DNA of 64,000 bases from Pseudomonas sp. LP_7_YM (GTDB lineage Bacteria; Pseudomonadota; Gammaproteobacteria; Pseudomonadales; Pseudomonadaceae), in contig NZ_SOCT01000003.1 of the NCBI RefSeq assembly GCF_004364435.1, positions 62,001-126,000 of the forward strand. The letters are read 5' to 3'. The position numbers were made by a program, and so were the translations under genes. Shown here piece by piece: positions 25,278 through 34,858 of this stretch. Under the pieces are notes generated by a model. The model worked only from the letters and a program-made list of their open reading frames with translations. It searched no databases and had not been told where the DNA came from. Every line of letters starts with the position of its first letter. Within the stretch, counting starts at the first letter, position 1.

Positions 25278-25430
25278 TTATTCGTCTGGATCGATGAGCG
25301 GCACCGTCGCCTCGCGATCCAGCTGCGAGCCGGGGTCCTCATTGCCCGGGTCGTTATCGATGTCTTTAGCAGGGTCAATCACATCTTCATCCGTCTCGCC
25401 GGTAAAGGTGCTGTGCGAGTGTGTGTTCAT
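25278..25430 (-). CDS. Small acidic protein (50 residues)
   Basis: The reverse strand encodes MNTHSHSTFTGETDEDVIDP and ends ATVPLIDPDE. It has about 14 acidic residues and no hydrophobic segment, so it is probably soluble and disordered. GAGGAA lies six to seven bases before the ATG, a good ribosome site, and codon use is normal for the genome. I do not recognise a family. It is convergent with the EEP gene. Confidence 0.6.
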   Translation of the reverse strand: MNTHSHSTFTGETDEDVIDPAKDIDNDPGNEDPGSQLDREATVPLIDPDE

Positions 25431-25717
25431 GACAATTTCCTCGTGTTGAGGCGGATATTTTCGCGCCTGGGGTCTGATTGATTGAGCCCCGTCTAGGCTG
25501 ATGGTTCAACGTACCGCGTCCGCACCGAGCTGCCAGGCCGGTCCCGGATCAAGCCTCCCTTGCTGCCAGACAATGACACTTCCCACGGAGTCGAGTCACT
25601 GCCGCTTGATGCACGTCATTCGAACTACTGCTTCGATGGACGATCAGTACACGAACATCAGGCGCTCACTTCACAGCGCTTACACCAATCTTCCACGACG
25701 CCAGACAGGATATTTTC

Positions 25718-26713
25718 ATGAGTCTGCACGACAAGATCATCGGTCACCTTGGCTTTGGTGCCGCGCCTTTGGGCAACATGTTCCGCAACATCTCTGAAGA
25801 GGAAGCCGCCGCCACCGTGCAATCGGCCTGGGATCAGGGCGTTCGCTATTTCGATACGGCACCGATCTATGGCGCTGGCCTGTCCGAACAACGGCTAGGC
25901 AGGGCCTTGGCCCATGTGCCGCGCGATGAATACACCCTCAGCACCAAGATCGGCAGGCTGATTTCGGACGAGCTTGATACCCAAGCCCGCAGCGGACCGT
26001 TCACCGAGGGGCTGAAGAACAAGATCCTCACCGATTATTCGGCCGATGCAACGCTGCGCTCCATCGAGGCCAGCCTCAAACGCCTGAACACTGACCGGCT
26101 GGACATCGTGTTTGTCCACGACGTCGCTCAGGACGCTCATGGCGATGAGTGGATCGAGCATTTCAACGTCGCTCGCAAAGGTGCTTTCCGCACCCTCACC
26201 CGCTTGCGCGAAGAAGGCGTGATCAAGGCCTGGGGTCTGGGTGTGAATCGGGTGGAGCCGTGCGAGCTGACGCTGGATCTGAGCGAAGCGCAACCGGACG
26301 GCTTCCTGCTAGCCGGCCGGTATTCACTGCTCGACCACGACCAGCCGCTGCAACGTCTGTTCGCCAAGGCGCGTGAGCACAATGCTGAATTCGTGGTCGG
26401 CGGTCCTTACAGCTCGGGGGTACTGGTGGGGGGCAAGCATTTCGAGTATCAGGAAGCCCCGCAAGCCATGCTCGACAAGGTGGCGCACATTCAGGAAATC
26501 GCTCGCCAGTATCAGGTCGATATCAAATCGGCTGCCCTGCAATTCGTCCTCGCCAACCCTCTGGTGGCAGCCGTGATTCCGGGCGCCAGCCGACCATCGC
26601 GGATAGCTGAGGATATTGCCGCGCTTAACGCCCAAGTGCCCGATGGTTTCTGGCAGGCGATGCGCGATCAAGGGTTCATCGCCGCGCAGGCGCCGGTACC
26701 CATGAAGGCTTGA
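25718..26713 (+). CDS. Aldo/keto reductase
   Basis: A 331-residue TIM-barrel oxidoreductase. It carries FDTAPIYGAGLSEQRLGRAL (catalytic Asp-Tyr region), STKIGRLI (the lysine), DIVFVHDV (histidine in place) and a C-terminal NADP(H)-binding signature, AAVIPGASRPSRIAEDI. The sequence fits the D-threo-aldose/L-fucose dehydrogenase or pyridoxal 4-dehydrogenase subgroup, NAD(P)-linked enzymes for sugars or aldehydes. The exact substrate is unknown. The gene is monocistronic; a GC hairpin followed by CTTT (about 26715-26745) and REP repeats come after it. Confidence 0.9.
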   Translation: MSLHDKIIGHLGFGAAPLGNMFRNISEEEAAATVQSAWDQGVRYFDTAPIYGAGLSEQRLGRALAHVPRDEYTLSTKIGRLISDELDTQARSGPFTEGLKNKILTDYSADATLRSIEASLKRLNTDRLDIVFVHDVAQDAHGDEWIEHFNVARKGAFRTLTRLREEGVIKAWGLGVNRVEPCELTLDLSEAQPDGFLLAGRYSLLDHDQPLQRLFAKAREHNAEFVVGGPYSSGVLVGGKHFEYQEAPQAMLDKVAHIQEIARQYQVDIKSAALQFVLANPLVAAVIPGASRPSRIAEDIAALNAQVPDGFWQAMRDQGFIAAQAPVPMKA

Positions 26714-26744
26714 CCGGCCCGGCTCTTCGGCTGGCTGGGCCCTT

Positions 26745-26876
26745 TCGCGAATGAATTCGCTCCCGCAGGAGGGGCCCAGATCTGTGGGAGCGAATTCCTT
26801 CGCGAGGCTATTCGTCAGGCGCCGGACACCTATCGGATGTACCGGCCTTCTCGCGTATGAATTCGCTCTCACAGTG
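26745..26876. repeat. Cluster of three Pseudomonas REP elements
   Basis: Three copies of the short palindromic REP unit lie at about 26745-26769 (minus orientation), 26782-26806 (plus) and 26848-26875 (minus). The shared core is GGGAGCGAATTC followed by TTCGCGA, with small changes in the third copy. The first two face each other, forming a REP doublet. They fill the gap between the aldo/keto reductase and the NCS1 permease genes. Confidence 0.85.
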
Positions 26877-27034
26877 TTTATTTAGAGCCTCTGACCCTGC
26901 TCTTCACCTCAGGCCCTAAGCGTCCCACCCCGCATCCTCGGTAATCTTCGCGTTGACTCAACTGTCATTTCCGTTAGTCTTGCCTGCGCACTGTATACAA
27001 AAACAAATACAAATAGCGCCGGAGATTGTTGAAC

Positions 27035-28540
27035 ATGCCGACTGAAAGCACCCTCGATCCAAGCCTTGCCGCCTCCCCGACTGCCGAATGTCCGGGACTC
27101 AGCAGCCGTCTTTATAATCACGACCTTGCTCCCAGCAAGCGAGAAGGCAGACGATGGGGTGGCTACAGCATCTTTGCTCTGTGGACCAATGATGTACACA
27201 ATCTCGCCAACTATTCTTTCGCCATCGGCCTTTTTGCGTTAGGGCTTGGGGCTTGGCAAATCGTGTTGTCACTGGCCATTGGCGCGGTGCTGGTTTATCT
27301 GTGCATGAACCTGACCGGCGACATGGGGCAAAAGACCGGGGTGCCGTTCCCGGTGATAAGCAGAGTCAGCTTCGGCATCTTCGGCGCGCAGATTCCGGCG
27401 CTCATTCGCGCAGTGATCGCCATTGCCTGGTTCGGTATTCAGACCTATCTGGCTTCGGTGGTGCTGCGCGTCCTGCTTACCGCGCTGGATCCGGCGCTGG
27501 ACAGTTATGACCACGACGCTTGGCTGGGATTATCAAGTCTGGGCTGGCTGTGCTTCGCCAGCATCTGGGCGGTGCAGTTCGTCATTCTCGCTTACGGCAT
27601 GGAGATGGTGCGCCGCTATGAAGCCTTCGCCGGTCCTGTGATTCTGCTGACGGTCGCCAGCCTTGCAGGCTGGATGTTCACCCAGGCCCATGGGCAGATC
27701 GCCTGGTCGAACAAGTCGCCTCTGGAGGGCGCGCAGATGTGGCGCAGCATTTTTGCAGGGAGCGCTTTATGGCTGGCGATCTACGGCACGTTGATCCTGA
27801 ATTTCTGCGATTTCTCACGCTCGGCACCCAGCAGGAAAACCATTCGCAAGGGCAATTTCTGGGGCCTGCCGGTGAATGTGCTGCTGTTCGCCTGCATCAC
27901 GGTGCTGATTTGCGGCGCGCAGTTCTCCATCAATGGGCAGATCATCCAAAGCCCGACCGACATCATCAAGACCATTCCCAATACCTTCTTTCTGGTGCTC
28001 GGTTGCCTGGCATTTCTGATCGTCACGGTCGCGGTGAACATCATGGCCAACTTCGTCGCTCCCGCATTCGTGCTCAGCAGCCTGGCGCCGCGCTACCTGA
28101 CATTTCGCCGCGCCGGGATGCTCAGTGCGACTGTCGCGGTGCTGATCCTGCCATGGAACCTCTACAACAGCCCGGTGGTGATCGTGTATTTTCTGTCAGG
28201 TCTGGGCGCCCTGCTCGGCCCGCTGTATGGCGTGATCACCGCGGACTACTGGTTGTTGCGCAAAGGCCGCGTCGACGTGCCGCAGCTTTATACCGAAGAC
28301 CCGACCGGCGCCTACCATTACTCACGCGGGGTCAATCTGCGCGCGGTGTGGGCATTCATTCCGGCGGCGCTTATTTCCACCATCACTGCACTGGCGCCAG
28401 CATTCGATTCGATATCGCCATTTTCGTGGCTGATGGGTGCGGCCATTGGCGCGGCGTTGTACCTGCTGCTGGCCGACCGTCGCAAAACCTTCAACGACGT
28501 CAGTGGTGAGGCCATTGCCGTACAAGAGACCCAGCATTGA
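27035..28540 (+). CDS. NCS1-family nucleobase/hydantoin permease
   Basis: A 501-residue transporter with about 12 helices. The N-terminus SSRLYNHDLAPSKREGRRWGGYSIFALWTNDVHNL is the classic start of NCS1 proteins (cytosine, allantoin, hydantoin importers), with the N-D-V-H-N substrate/sodium-site motif in helix 1. GQKTGVPFPVISRVSFGIFGAQIPALIRA (helix 3) also fits. The ATG at 27035 (GGAG ten bases upstream) is preferred over a TTG at 27026. It is followed 23 bp later by a hydantoin-racemase-like gene, so the pair probably handles uptake of hydantoins, allantoin or a similar cyclic ureide. Confidence 0.9.
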   Translation: MPTESTLDPSLAASPTAECPGLSSRLYNHDLAPSKREGRRWGGYSIFALWTNDVHNLANYSFAIGLFALGLGAWQIVLSLAIGAVLVYLCMNLTGDMGQKTGVPFPVISRVSFGIFGAQIPALIRAVIAIAWFGIQTYLASVVLRVLLTALDPALDSYDHDAWLGLSSLGWLCFASIWAVQFVILAYGMEMVRRYEAFAGPVILLTVASLAGWMFTQAHGQIAWSNKSPLEGAQMWRSIFAGSALWLAIYGTLILNFCDFSRSAPSRKTIRKGNFWGLPVNVLLFACITVLICGAQFSINGQIIQSPTDIIKTIPNTFFLVLGCLAFLIVTVAVNIMANFVAPAFVLSSLAPRYLTFRRAGMLSATVAVLILPWNLYNSPVVIVYFLSGLGALLGPLYGVITADYWLLRKGRVDVPQLYTEDPTGAYHYSRGVNLRAVWAFIPAALISTITALAPAFDSISPFSWLMGAAIGAALYLLLADRRKTFNDVSGEAIAVQETQH

Positions 28541-28563
28541 TCGCAAACGAGAGGCCGTTACTC

Positions 28564-29286
28564 ATGCGTATTTTGATTGTCAACGTGAACACCACGCAGT
28601 CGATGACTCAGACCATCGCCGAACAGGCGCGCAGCGTGGCGTCCCCCGGTACTGAAATCATCGGCCTGACTCCGCGCTTCGGCGCCGAATCCGTGGAGGG
28701 CAACTTCGAAAGTTACCTGGCGGCCATCGCCGTGATGGACAGGGTGCTGTCATACGATCAACCCTACGACGCGGTGATTCAGGCAGGCTATGGGGAACAT
28801 GGCCGAGAGGGTCTGCAGGAACTGCTCGAGGTGCCGGTGGTGGACATCACCGAAGCGGCTGCAAGCCTGGCAATGCTGCTGGGGCACAAATACTCGGTGG
28901 TGACGACACTGGATCGCGCTGTGCCAATGATCGAGGACCGCCTGAAACTGGCGGGGGTGTTCGAGCGCTGTGCGTCCGTCCGCGCCAGCGGTATGAGCGT
29001 GCTGGAACTGGAAGAGATGCCCGACCGCGCGCTCGAGGCCATCGCCGGGCAGGCCGTCGAAGCGGTAACCCAGGACAAGGCCGAAGTGATCTGCCTGGGT
29101 TGTGGTGGCATGGCAGGACTCGATCAACTGATTCGTGAGCGTGCAGGGGTTCCGGTGGTCGACGGCGTGACCGCGGCGGTCGCGCTGGCCGAATCGTTGG
29201 TGCGTCTGGGCCTGAAAACGTCCAAGGTGCGCACCTATGCCACGCCGCGTCCCAAGAAGGTGATCGGCTGGCCGTTCAGCTTGTAA
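28564..29286 (+). CDS. Asp/Glu/hydantoin racemase-superfamily protein lacking the first catalytic cysteine
   Basis: A 240-residue protein: MRILIVNVNTTQSMTQ at the start, YSVVTTLDRAVPMIEDRL in the middle, and the second cysteine motif ICLGCGGMAGLD with Cys180. In hydantoin and allantoin racemases the first catalytic cysteine lies in an A-C-F/G-x-D-P-G motif. Here the aligned segment reads IQAGYGEHGREG, with Gly75 at the cysteine position. Two-base racemisation should therefore be impaired, and a decarboxylase- or isomerase-like role is possible. GAGAGG precedes the ATG at 28564. It is coupled with the NCS1 permease. Confidence 0.85.
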   Translation: MRILIVNVNTTQSMTQTIAEQARSVASPGTEIIGLTPRFGAESVEGNFESYLAAIAVMDRVLSYDQPYDAVIQAGYGEHGREGLQELLEVPVVDITEAAASLAMLLGHKYSVVTTLDRAVPMIEDRLKLAGVFERCASVRASGMSVLELEEMPDRALEAIAGQAVEAVTQDKAEVICLGCGGMAGLDQLIRERAGVPVVDGVTAAVALAESLVRLGLKTSKVRTYATPRPKKVIGWPFSL

Positions 29287-29325
29287 CGCACCAGTGGGTG
29301 TTGCCGCCGATGTCCGAAGGGCCTG

Positions 29326-29347
29326 GGAGCAAGCTTGCTCGCGACTT
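29326..29347 (+). repeat. Single REP-like palindrome
   Basis: GGGAGCAAGCTTGCTCGCGA is the second common form of Pseudomonas REP sequence, found once here between the racemase gene and the cobalamin riboswitch. Confidence 0.65.
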
Positions 29348-29463
29348 AGCGCAAAGCGGCAGCAAATCCTGAGAATGCGGTGTGTCAGAACAGCGCATTC
29401 GTCTGCGCCGGCTTCTGCTTTGAAGATTCGCCCCGCCCCCGCAAATCGTTTAGTATCCCCGCC

Positions 29464-29634
29464 GCCGGTTTCCGCACGGAATTAATAGGGAATCCGCGAG
29501 CCCTTCCTCTATAAGGCTCAAACGGAACTGTCCCCGCAACTGTAGGCGCTGAGCCCTGTTTCATGTTTGCCACTGGGTTCTCCCGGGAAGGCCGAAGCAG
29601 GGCGAGGACGCGCCAGTCAGGAGACCTGCCGGCA
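29464..29634 (+). promoter_or_regulatory. Cobalamin riboswitch
   Basis: The conserved blocks of the B12 aptamer occur in order: a TTAATAGGGAA block near 29483, CCCCGCAACTGTA (the B12-box side) near 29533, GCCACTGGG near 29569, GGGAAGGCC near 29585, and GCCAGTCAGGAGACCTGCC at about 29612-29630. It precedes an ABC importer operon starting at 29793. Binding of adenosylcobalamin should lower expression. The 160-bp remainder is the expression platform, with GC-rich potential hairpins. Confidence 0.93.
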
Positions 29635-29792
29635 CGCGTCAATCACTCACCGGCGGGGTATCCGGGAAGGACTCCCGTGCGCGTCGCTTGCCCCTCGCAA
29701 GTTTCGGCTTGACTTGCCTTTCAAGCGCTACATCAGGGTGTGCTTTCCAATGCCTGCTCCGCCGATACTCAGGTTCACTGGAGAAGTCCTCG

Positions 29793-30809
29793 ATGTCGCT
29801 GCGCCGCTTCGCCACATTGTTTACCGGTCTGACACTGTCCAGCGCAGCGCTCGTGGCCCCCGCTGCATCTGCCGCGCCGACGCACTATCCATTGACCCTT
29901 GATAACTGCGGTGTGCCGCTGACCTTCGACCATGTCCCACAAAAGACCGTGACCATCGGCCAGGCCGCGACCGAAATGCTCTACACGCTCGGCCTGAGCC
30001 AGCACATCGTCGGCACCTCGCTATGGTTCAACCAGGTGCTGCCTGAGTTCAAGCCTGCCAACGACCCGATCGAACGTCTGGCCGACAATGCACCGAGCTT
30101 TGAATCGGTGATCGGCAAACGCCCGGACTTCGTACCGGTTCAGTTCGAATGGATGGTCGGCCCGCAGGGTGCAGTCGCTACCCGGCAGCAGTTTCAAGAG
30201 TTGAAGATCCCGACCTATCTCCTGCCCTCCGACTGCGAGGGCAAGAACAATCTGGTGGGTGCCGACGGCACGCGGCTGAAAGCTTTCCGCATCGACACGC
30301 TGTACAAGAGCATCGCCCAGCTGGCGCAGATCTTCGACGTCCAGGACCGTGGACAGCAGTTGATCGACAGCTACAAAACGCGTCTGGCAAAGGCCGTGGG
30401 GCAAGCCAAAAAGCACGCGGGCAATGCCTCAGCCGTGTTCTGGTTCTCAAGCCCCGATATCAACGTCGACCCTTACGTGGCCGGGCGCAAAGGCATTCCC
30501 AACTTCATGCTCGAGACCCTGGGTATCCACAACATCATCGATTCGGATGAAGAATGGCCAACCGTAGGGTGGGAAACCATCGCCAAGGCCAACCCGACGA
30601 TACTGGTCATCGCACGCATGGATCGCCGCCGCTTTCCGGCAGACGATCATGAGAAGAAACTGGCCTTTCTTAAATCCGACCCGGTTACCCGCAGCATGGA
30701 CGCCGTGAAAAACAACCGCATCGTGATCATGGACGCCAGCGCGATGGAGTCCAGCGTGCGCTTGTTCGACGGCATCGAGCAATTGGCCCAGGCCTCCGGC
30801 AATCAATGA
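29793..30809 (+). CDS. Cobalamin/corrinoid-type ABC binding protein (BtuF-like)
   Basis: A 338-residue class III periplasmic binding protein with a Sec signal (cleavage after about residue 27, ASA|AP). Hallmarks are QKTVTIGQAATEMLYTLGL, then GKRPDFVPVQFEWM, and NPTILVIARMDRR in the second lobe. The protein belongs to the FecB/BtuF siderophore-cobalamin group. The upstream cobalamin riboswitch points to a corrinoid, or possibly cobalt-complex, substrate. ATG 29793 is chosen for its GGAG site; longer in-frame starts extend into the riboswitch. Its stop overlaps the permease start (ATGA). Confidence 0.87.
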   Translation: MSLRRFATLFTGLTLSSAALVAPAASAAPTHYPLTLDNCGVPLTFDHVPQKTVTIGQAATEMLYTLGLSQHIVGTSLWFNQVLPEFKPANDPIERLADNAPSFESVIGKRPDFVPVQFEWMVGPQGAVATRQQFQELKIPTYLLPSDCEGKNNLVGADGTRLKAFRIDTLYKSIAQLAQIFDVQDRGQQLIDSYKTRLAKAVGQAKKHAGNASAVFWFSSPDINVDPYVAGRKGIPNFMLETLGIHNIIDSDEEWPTVGWETIAKANPTILVIARMDRRRFPADDHEKKLAFLKSDPVTRSMDAVKNNRIVIMDASAMESSVRLFDGIEQLAQASGNQ

Positions 30810-31846
30810 GGCGTATGAGCATCGGGCAATGGCCGGGGCGTGTGCTGCACGCTTTATGGATCAGCGCGCTGCTGCTAATGGCAGTGCTGGCGGGCGTCGC
30901 CATTGGTGAGACGACGATCAGCCTGCCGGTGATATTCCAGGTGCTGGCGAACAAGCTGTGGGCGGCAGGTTTTGCGGTGGATGCCATCGATGAAGGGATC
31001 GTCTGGAACTACCGCCTGACTCGCGCCATCGTCGCGGCGGCCTGCGGTGCCGGATTGGCGATCTCTGGCGTGGTGCTGCAATCGCTGTTGCGCAACGCAC
31101 TGGCCGATCCTTATCTGCTAGGGATTTCCGCCGGGGCCTCCACCGGTGCAGTGCTGGTGGCAATCATCGGTCTGGGCGCCGGGGCAATTTCGCTGTCCAC
31201 CGGCGCATTCGTGGGCGCCCTTGCCGCGTTTGCCATGGTCGCCCTGCTCGCCCGGTCCTCTCGGGGTCAGACCGCCACCGGGCAGATCATTCTGGCGGGT
31301 ATCGCCGGCTCGCAACTGTTCAACGCTTTGACCTCGTTCCTGATCACCAAGTCGGCCAGCGCCGAACAGGCACGCGGCATCATGTTCTGGTTGCTGGGCA
31401 ATCTCAGCGGCGTGCGCTGGACCTCGGTCCTGCTGTCGGTGCCGGTGGTCATCGCAGGGCTGCTGGTGTGCCTGTGGCATCGTCGCTCGCTGGACGCATT
31501 CACCTTTGGCGCCGACTCAGCGGCGTCGCTAGGCATTCCGGTGCGCCGGGTGCAGACGATTCTGATCGCCACCGCCGCACTGGTGACCGCTGTGATGGTG
31601 TCGATCGTCGGCTCCATCGGTTTCGTCGGGCTGGTGATTCCCCATGCCGTGCGCATGATCGCCGGCGTGCGGCACGCGCGCGTCCTGCCGCTGAGTGCAC
31701 TGAGCGGCGCGCTGTTCATGATCGCCGCCGATATCCTCTCGCGCACACTGATCAAGGGTCAGGTGCTGCCCATTGGCGTCATCACCGCACTGGTCGGCGC
31801 ACCGGTGTTCGCCCTCATTCTGTTGCGAGGCAATCGCTCACGATGA
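30806..31846 (+). CDS. FecCD/BtuC-type ABC permease
   Basis: A 346-residue inner-membrane permease with about nine to ten helices. Diagnostic stretches are WNYRLTRAIVAAACGAGLAISGVVLQSLLRNALADPYLLGISAGASTGAVL and GSIGFVGLVIPHAVRMIAG, the FecCD coupling-helix region that contacts the ATPase. It sits in the second position of the riboswitch-controlled operon and overlaps both neighbours by 4 bp, so the three subunits should be translated together. It would carry the corrinoid across the inner membrane. Confidence 0.92.
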   Translation: MRRMSIGQWPGRVLHALWISALLLMAVLAGVAIGETTISLPVIFQVLANKLWAAGFAVDAIDEGIVWNYRLTRAIVAAACGAGLAISGVVLQSLLRNALADPYLLGISAGASTGAVLVAIIGLGAGAISLSTGAFVGALAAFAMVALLARSSRGQTATGQIILAGIAGSQLFNALTSFLITKSASAEQARGIMFWLLGNLSGVRWTSVLLSVPVVIAGLLVCLWHRRSLDAFTFGADSAASLGIPVRRVQTILIATAALVTAVMVSIVGSIGFVGLVIPHAVRMIAGVRHARVLPLSALSGALFMIAADILSRTLIKGQVLPIGVITALVGAPVFALILLRGNRSR

Positions 31847-32631
31847 ATGCGCGAACCGATCAGGTCACCAGCGTGCTCAGCGGGGTCAACCTGAGCTACC
31901 GCGTCAAGGGTGCGCAGTTGCTCAACGACGTAAGTCTGGCGATTCGGCCAGGGGAGAATCTGGGCATCATCGGGCCCAACGGCTCGGGAAAATCGACCTT
32001 GCTCAAACTGCTTTCCGGGCTGCTGGCCCCCAGCGCGGGTGAGGTGTTCCTGCAAGGTCAGCCCCTGTCGGCAATCCGCCGCCGTGACATCGCGCAACGT
32101 CTGGCGGTCGTCGAACAGCACGCTGAAACCAGCGATTCAATCAGTCTGCTGCAGGCCGTGGAGCTGGGCCGCACACCGTGGTTGTCCGCGTTGGCACCCT
32201 GGAGTGAGGAAGATACGCGCATCGTTAATCAGGCCATTGCCGATGTAAGCCTGCAAGCCCTGCGCGAGCGCGCCTGGCACACCCTGTCAGGCGGTGAACG
32301 GCAACGCGCTCACATCGCCCGTGCATTGGCACAAAAGCCACAGATTCTGCTGCTGGACGAGCCGACCAATCATCTGGATATCCAGCAGCAACTGTCGATC
32401 CTCAGGCTCGTGCATCGACTGCCGGTGACCAGCGTCATTGCACTGCACGATCTGAATCAGGCACTGGCCTGCGATCGCCTGGCGGTGATGGATCACGGAC
32501 GGCTGGTAGCCCTGGGCTCGCCTTTCCAGGTGCTGACACCGGAACGCCTGACTGAGACCTTTGGCGTTCTGGGGCACTGGCTGACGGACCCGTTCGATGG
32601 CGCGCGGATCCTGAGGTTGCGCACACCTTAA
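31843..32631 (+). CDS. ABC transporter ATPase (FecE/BtuD-type)
   Basis: A 262-residue ATPase with Walker A GPNGSGKST, a Q-loop region (VVEQHAETSD), the signature LSGGERQRAHIARALAQ, Walker [14 protein letters not shown] and the H-loop IALHDLNQAL. It powers the two preceding components. The ATG at 31843 overlaps the permease stop (ATGA); a much longer open frame exists upstream in this frame but runs inside the permease gene and is not used. The last gene of the operon; no clear terminator follows. Confidence 0.92.
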   Translation: MNARTDQVTSVLSGVNLSYRVKGAQLLNDVSLAIRPGENLGIIGPNGSGKSTLLKLLSGLLAPSAGEVFLQGQPLSAIRRRDIAQRLAVVEQHAETSDSISLLQAVELGRTPWLSALAPWSEEDTRIVNQAIADVSLQALRERAWHTLSGGERQRAHIARALAQKPQILLLDEPTNHLDIQQQLSILRLVHRLPVTSVIALHDLNQALACDRLAVMDHGRLVALGSPFQVLTPERLTETFGVLGHWLTDPFDGARILRLRTP

Positions 32632-32831
32632 GTCCAGCCAAGCTGACCAAGCCTTGATGGGCCGCTGAGGTCGGGCACGCCAGCGACGTCCCGCTTGAAC
32701 ACTCAAGAAATCCGTCTGCCTGCCGAAAATGGTATGCCATCAGATGCTTTTGCATTCCTCGCACGGCCCTGATCGATTTTGCCAGCGGCACAATCCCACG
32801 CGTGACCCACAAGAACGAATCAGGAGCGCCG

Positions 32832-34778
32832 ATGAACATCAAACAGAAACTGACCTGGGCCTTTGCAGTGATTGCCTGCCTGCCCATCATCCTGGTTGCA
32901 ACGCTGGTCATTATCAACCTGCGCAACGACGCCGAGAACAGCTTCGTCGACAGCAGCGGCCGGGAGATACGTCAGGTCAGCAACGCGATGCAGCTGTTTT
33001 TCGAAGGCATCAGCCAGAACGTCGACTACCTGGCGGCCCATCCGCTGGTCACAGGTGCCGGGGACGGCGTGAAAAGCTACATGAGCGCTCAGGCCCCCGA
33101 CATTCCACAGTCCGATGTCGATAAACAGCTGTTCGACTTCTTTGCCAGCATTGCCAAGAGTCATCCGGCCTACTCGTACGTGTCCTATGGGCTGGCAAAC
33201 GGCAGTTATGCGTTCTGGCCAGGCGATCCGAAAATGGCCAGTTACGATCCGCGTCAGCGCCCCTGGTATCAGACAGCCCAGGCCAATCGGGGCAAGACAT
33301 TACGCACCAGCGCCTATTACTGGGCCGGCGACGATGCGGTGCTCGTGAGCACGGTTCGCGCCGTCAATAACGCCTTGGGCAACGCTGGTGGCGTGGTCAA
33401 TATCGACGTTTCCCTCAAGCAGCTGACGACCATCGTCAAGCAGATCAAGCTCGGCGAAAGCGGTTATCTGATGCTGATCGAGAACAACGGCACGGTGCTG
33501 GTCGACCCGAAGCAACCCGAACACAACTTCAAGAAACTCGCAGAGCTGGGCGGCGGTTTCAGTGACCTGGCCAAGGCCGGGGCCGGGCTGATCAAAGTCA
33601 ACATCAATGGCGAGCATTTCATGGCCAACGTGTTCCCTTCCGATCAACTGGGCTGGAGCTTCATCGGCTTGATCAAGCAGAGCGAAGTCATGAGCTCGGC
33701 GACACGACTGACCTGGCTGATCGGGATCATTGCAGCGGTATTGGCAGTGGTCTTCGCCATTCTCGGTGCCAGCTTCGCCACACTCATCGTGCGTCCGATT
33801 CGCAGCGTCGCCAGCGGCCTGGAGGGCATCGCACAAGGTGAAGGCGACCTGACCAAAAGCCTGTCCATACGCGGTAAGGATGAAACCGCGCAACTGGCGA
33901 ACTGGTTCAATCAGTTCCTGACGGCCATTCGCGGGCTGATTCAGCATATCAGCCAGTCCGCTACCCGGATTCTCGACAGCTCCGCCAACTCCACGCGCGT
34001 GTCCAGCGACATGGCGGAAGCGGCCGAGCGTCAGCGTGAAGCCGTAGACATGGTATCGACTGCATTCCATGAAATGGTGGCCACCGCCAACGAAGTCGCG
34101 CGTTCCTGCAGTCAGGCCGCAGAATCGGCAGACAGTGGTCAGCGTCAGGCCCGTGAGGGTCAGCGCCAGATTGACGATGCGGTCAATAGCGTCGACCAGC
34201 TCAGCAGTGAAATCTCTCGTTCGGCCAATGACATGACCCAGCTGGAAAAGGACAGCAACGGCATCCAGTCGATTCTCAACACCATTCGATCGATCGCCGA
34301 ACAGACCAATCTGCTGGCGCTCAACGCGGCCATTGAAGCAGCCCGCGCCGGTGAGCAGGGTCGCGGCTTCGCAGTGGTGGCCGACGAAGTGCGGGCGCTG
34401 GCCAAACGCACATCGGACTCGACCGCAGAAATCGACTCGCTGCTGGGTAATCTGGCCAGGCGCACGGCCTCGGTCGCGCAGCAGATGCACGCCAGCCTGG
34501 ACGTGTCGCAGCAGTCGGTCGCCAAGATCGGGCAAGCCCGCAGCAGCTTCGGCCAGATACGCGAGTCGGTTGACGTGATCCGTGACATGAATACCCAGAT
34601 CGCCACCGCCGCTGAAGAGCAACATCAGGTGGCCGAAGACATCAACCGCCATATCAGCCAGATACACGGCGATGCGCAGCGGGTGGCGGATCTGGCGGAT
34701 TCGGCGCGCGGGGACGCGCAGAACCTGGCGACCCTTTCCAACGAACTGGACGGGCTGGTGCGCCGCTTCAAGACCTGA
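32832..34778 (+). CDS. Methyl-accepting chemotaxis protein with dCache-type sensor
   Basis: A 648-residue chemoreceptor. A first membrane helix (residues about 8-30) is followed by a periplasmic double-Cache-like domain (about 31-280) with [17 protein letters not shown] second helix ([20 protein letters not shown]) and a HAMP domain come next, then a long signalling domain with the highly conserved hairpin tip [35 protein letters not shown]. dCache receptors often sense amino acids, polyamines or organic acids; the ligand is unknown. The ATG at 32832 has AGGAG five to six bases upstream. No C-terminal CheR-binding pentapeptide is seen. It borders the Hrp gene cluster. Confidence 0.93.
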   Translation: MNIKQKLTWAFAVIACLPIILVATLVIINLRNDAENSFVDSSGREIRQVSNAMQLFFEGISQNVDYLAAHPLVTGAGDGVKSYMSAQAPDIPQSDVDKQLFDFFASIAKSHPAYSYVSYGLANGSYAFWPGDPKMASYDPRQRPWYQTAQANRGKTLRTSAYYWAGDDAVLVSTVRAVNNALGNAGGVVNIDVSLKQLTTIVKQIKLGESGYLMLIENNGTVLVDPKQPEHNFKKLAELGGGFSDLAKAGAGLIKVNINGEHFMANVFPSDQLGWSFIGLIKQSEVMSSATRLTWLIGIIAAVLAVVFAILGASFATLIVRPIRSVASGLEGIAQGEGDLTKSLSIRGKDETAQLANWFNQFLTAIRGLIQHISQSATRILDSSANSTRVSSDMAEAAERQREAVDMVSTAFHEMVATANEVARSCSQAAESADSGQRQAREGQRQIDDAVNSVDQLSSEISRSANDMTQLEKDSNGIQSILNTIRSIAEQTNLLALNAAIEAARAGEQGRGFAVVADEVRALAKRTSDSTAEIDSLLGNLARRTASVAQQMHASLDVSQQSVAKIGQARSSFGQIRESVDVIRDMNTQIATAAEEQHQVAEDINRHISQIHGDAQRVADLADSARGDAQNLATLSNELDGLVRRFKT

Positions 34779-34858
34779 GTCCAGCGTCGCGCCAAGGTGG
34801 CTTTTTCCGCACCCCCGGCGTTCAGCTGACAGGCGAGCCGCAGGTCAGCTGACGGCGC

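Noticed and set aside
31468-31842. Long N-terminal extension of the cobalamin ABC ATPase
   Set aside because: It lies wholly inside the permease gene in another frame; the family start MNARTDQ with an ATGA overlap fits.
33300-34667. 455-residue minus-strand frame opposite the chemoreceptor gene
   Set aside because: Antisense to a well-supported chemoreceptor with all motifs; no independent evidence.
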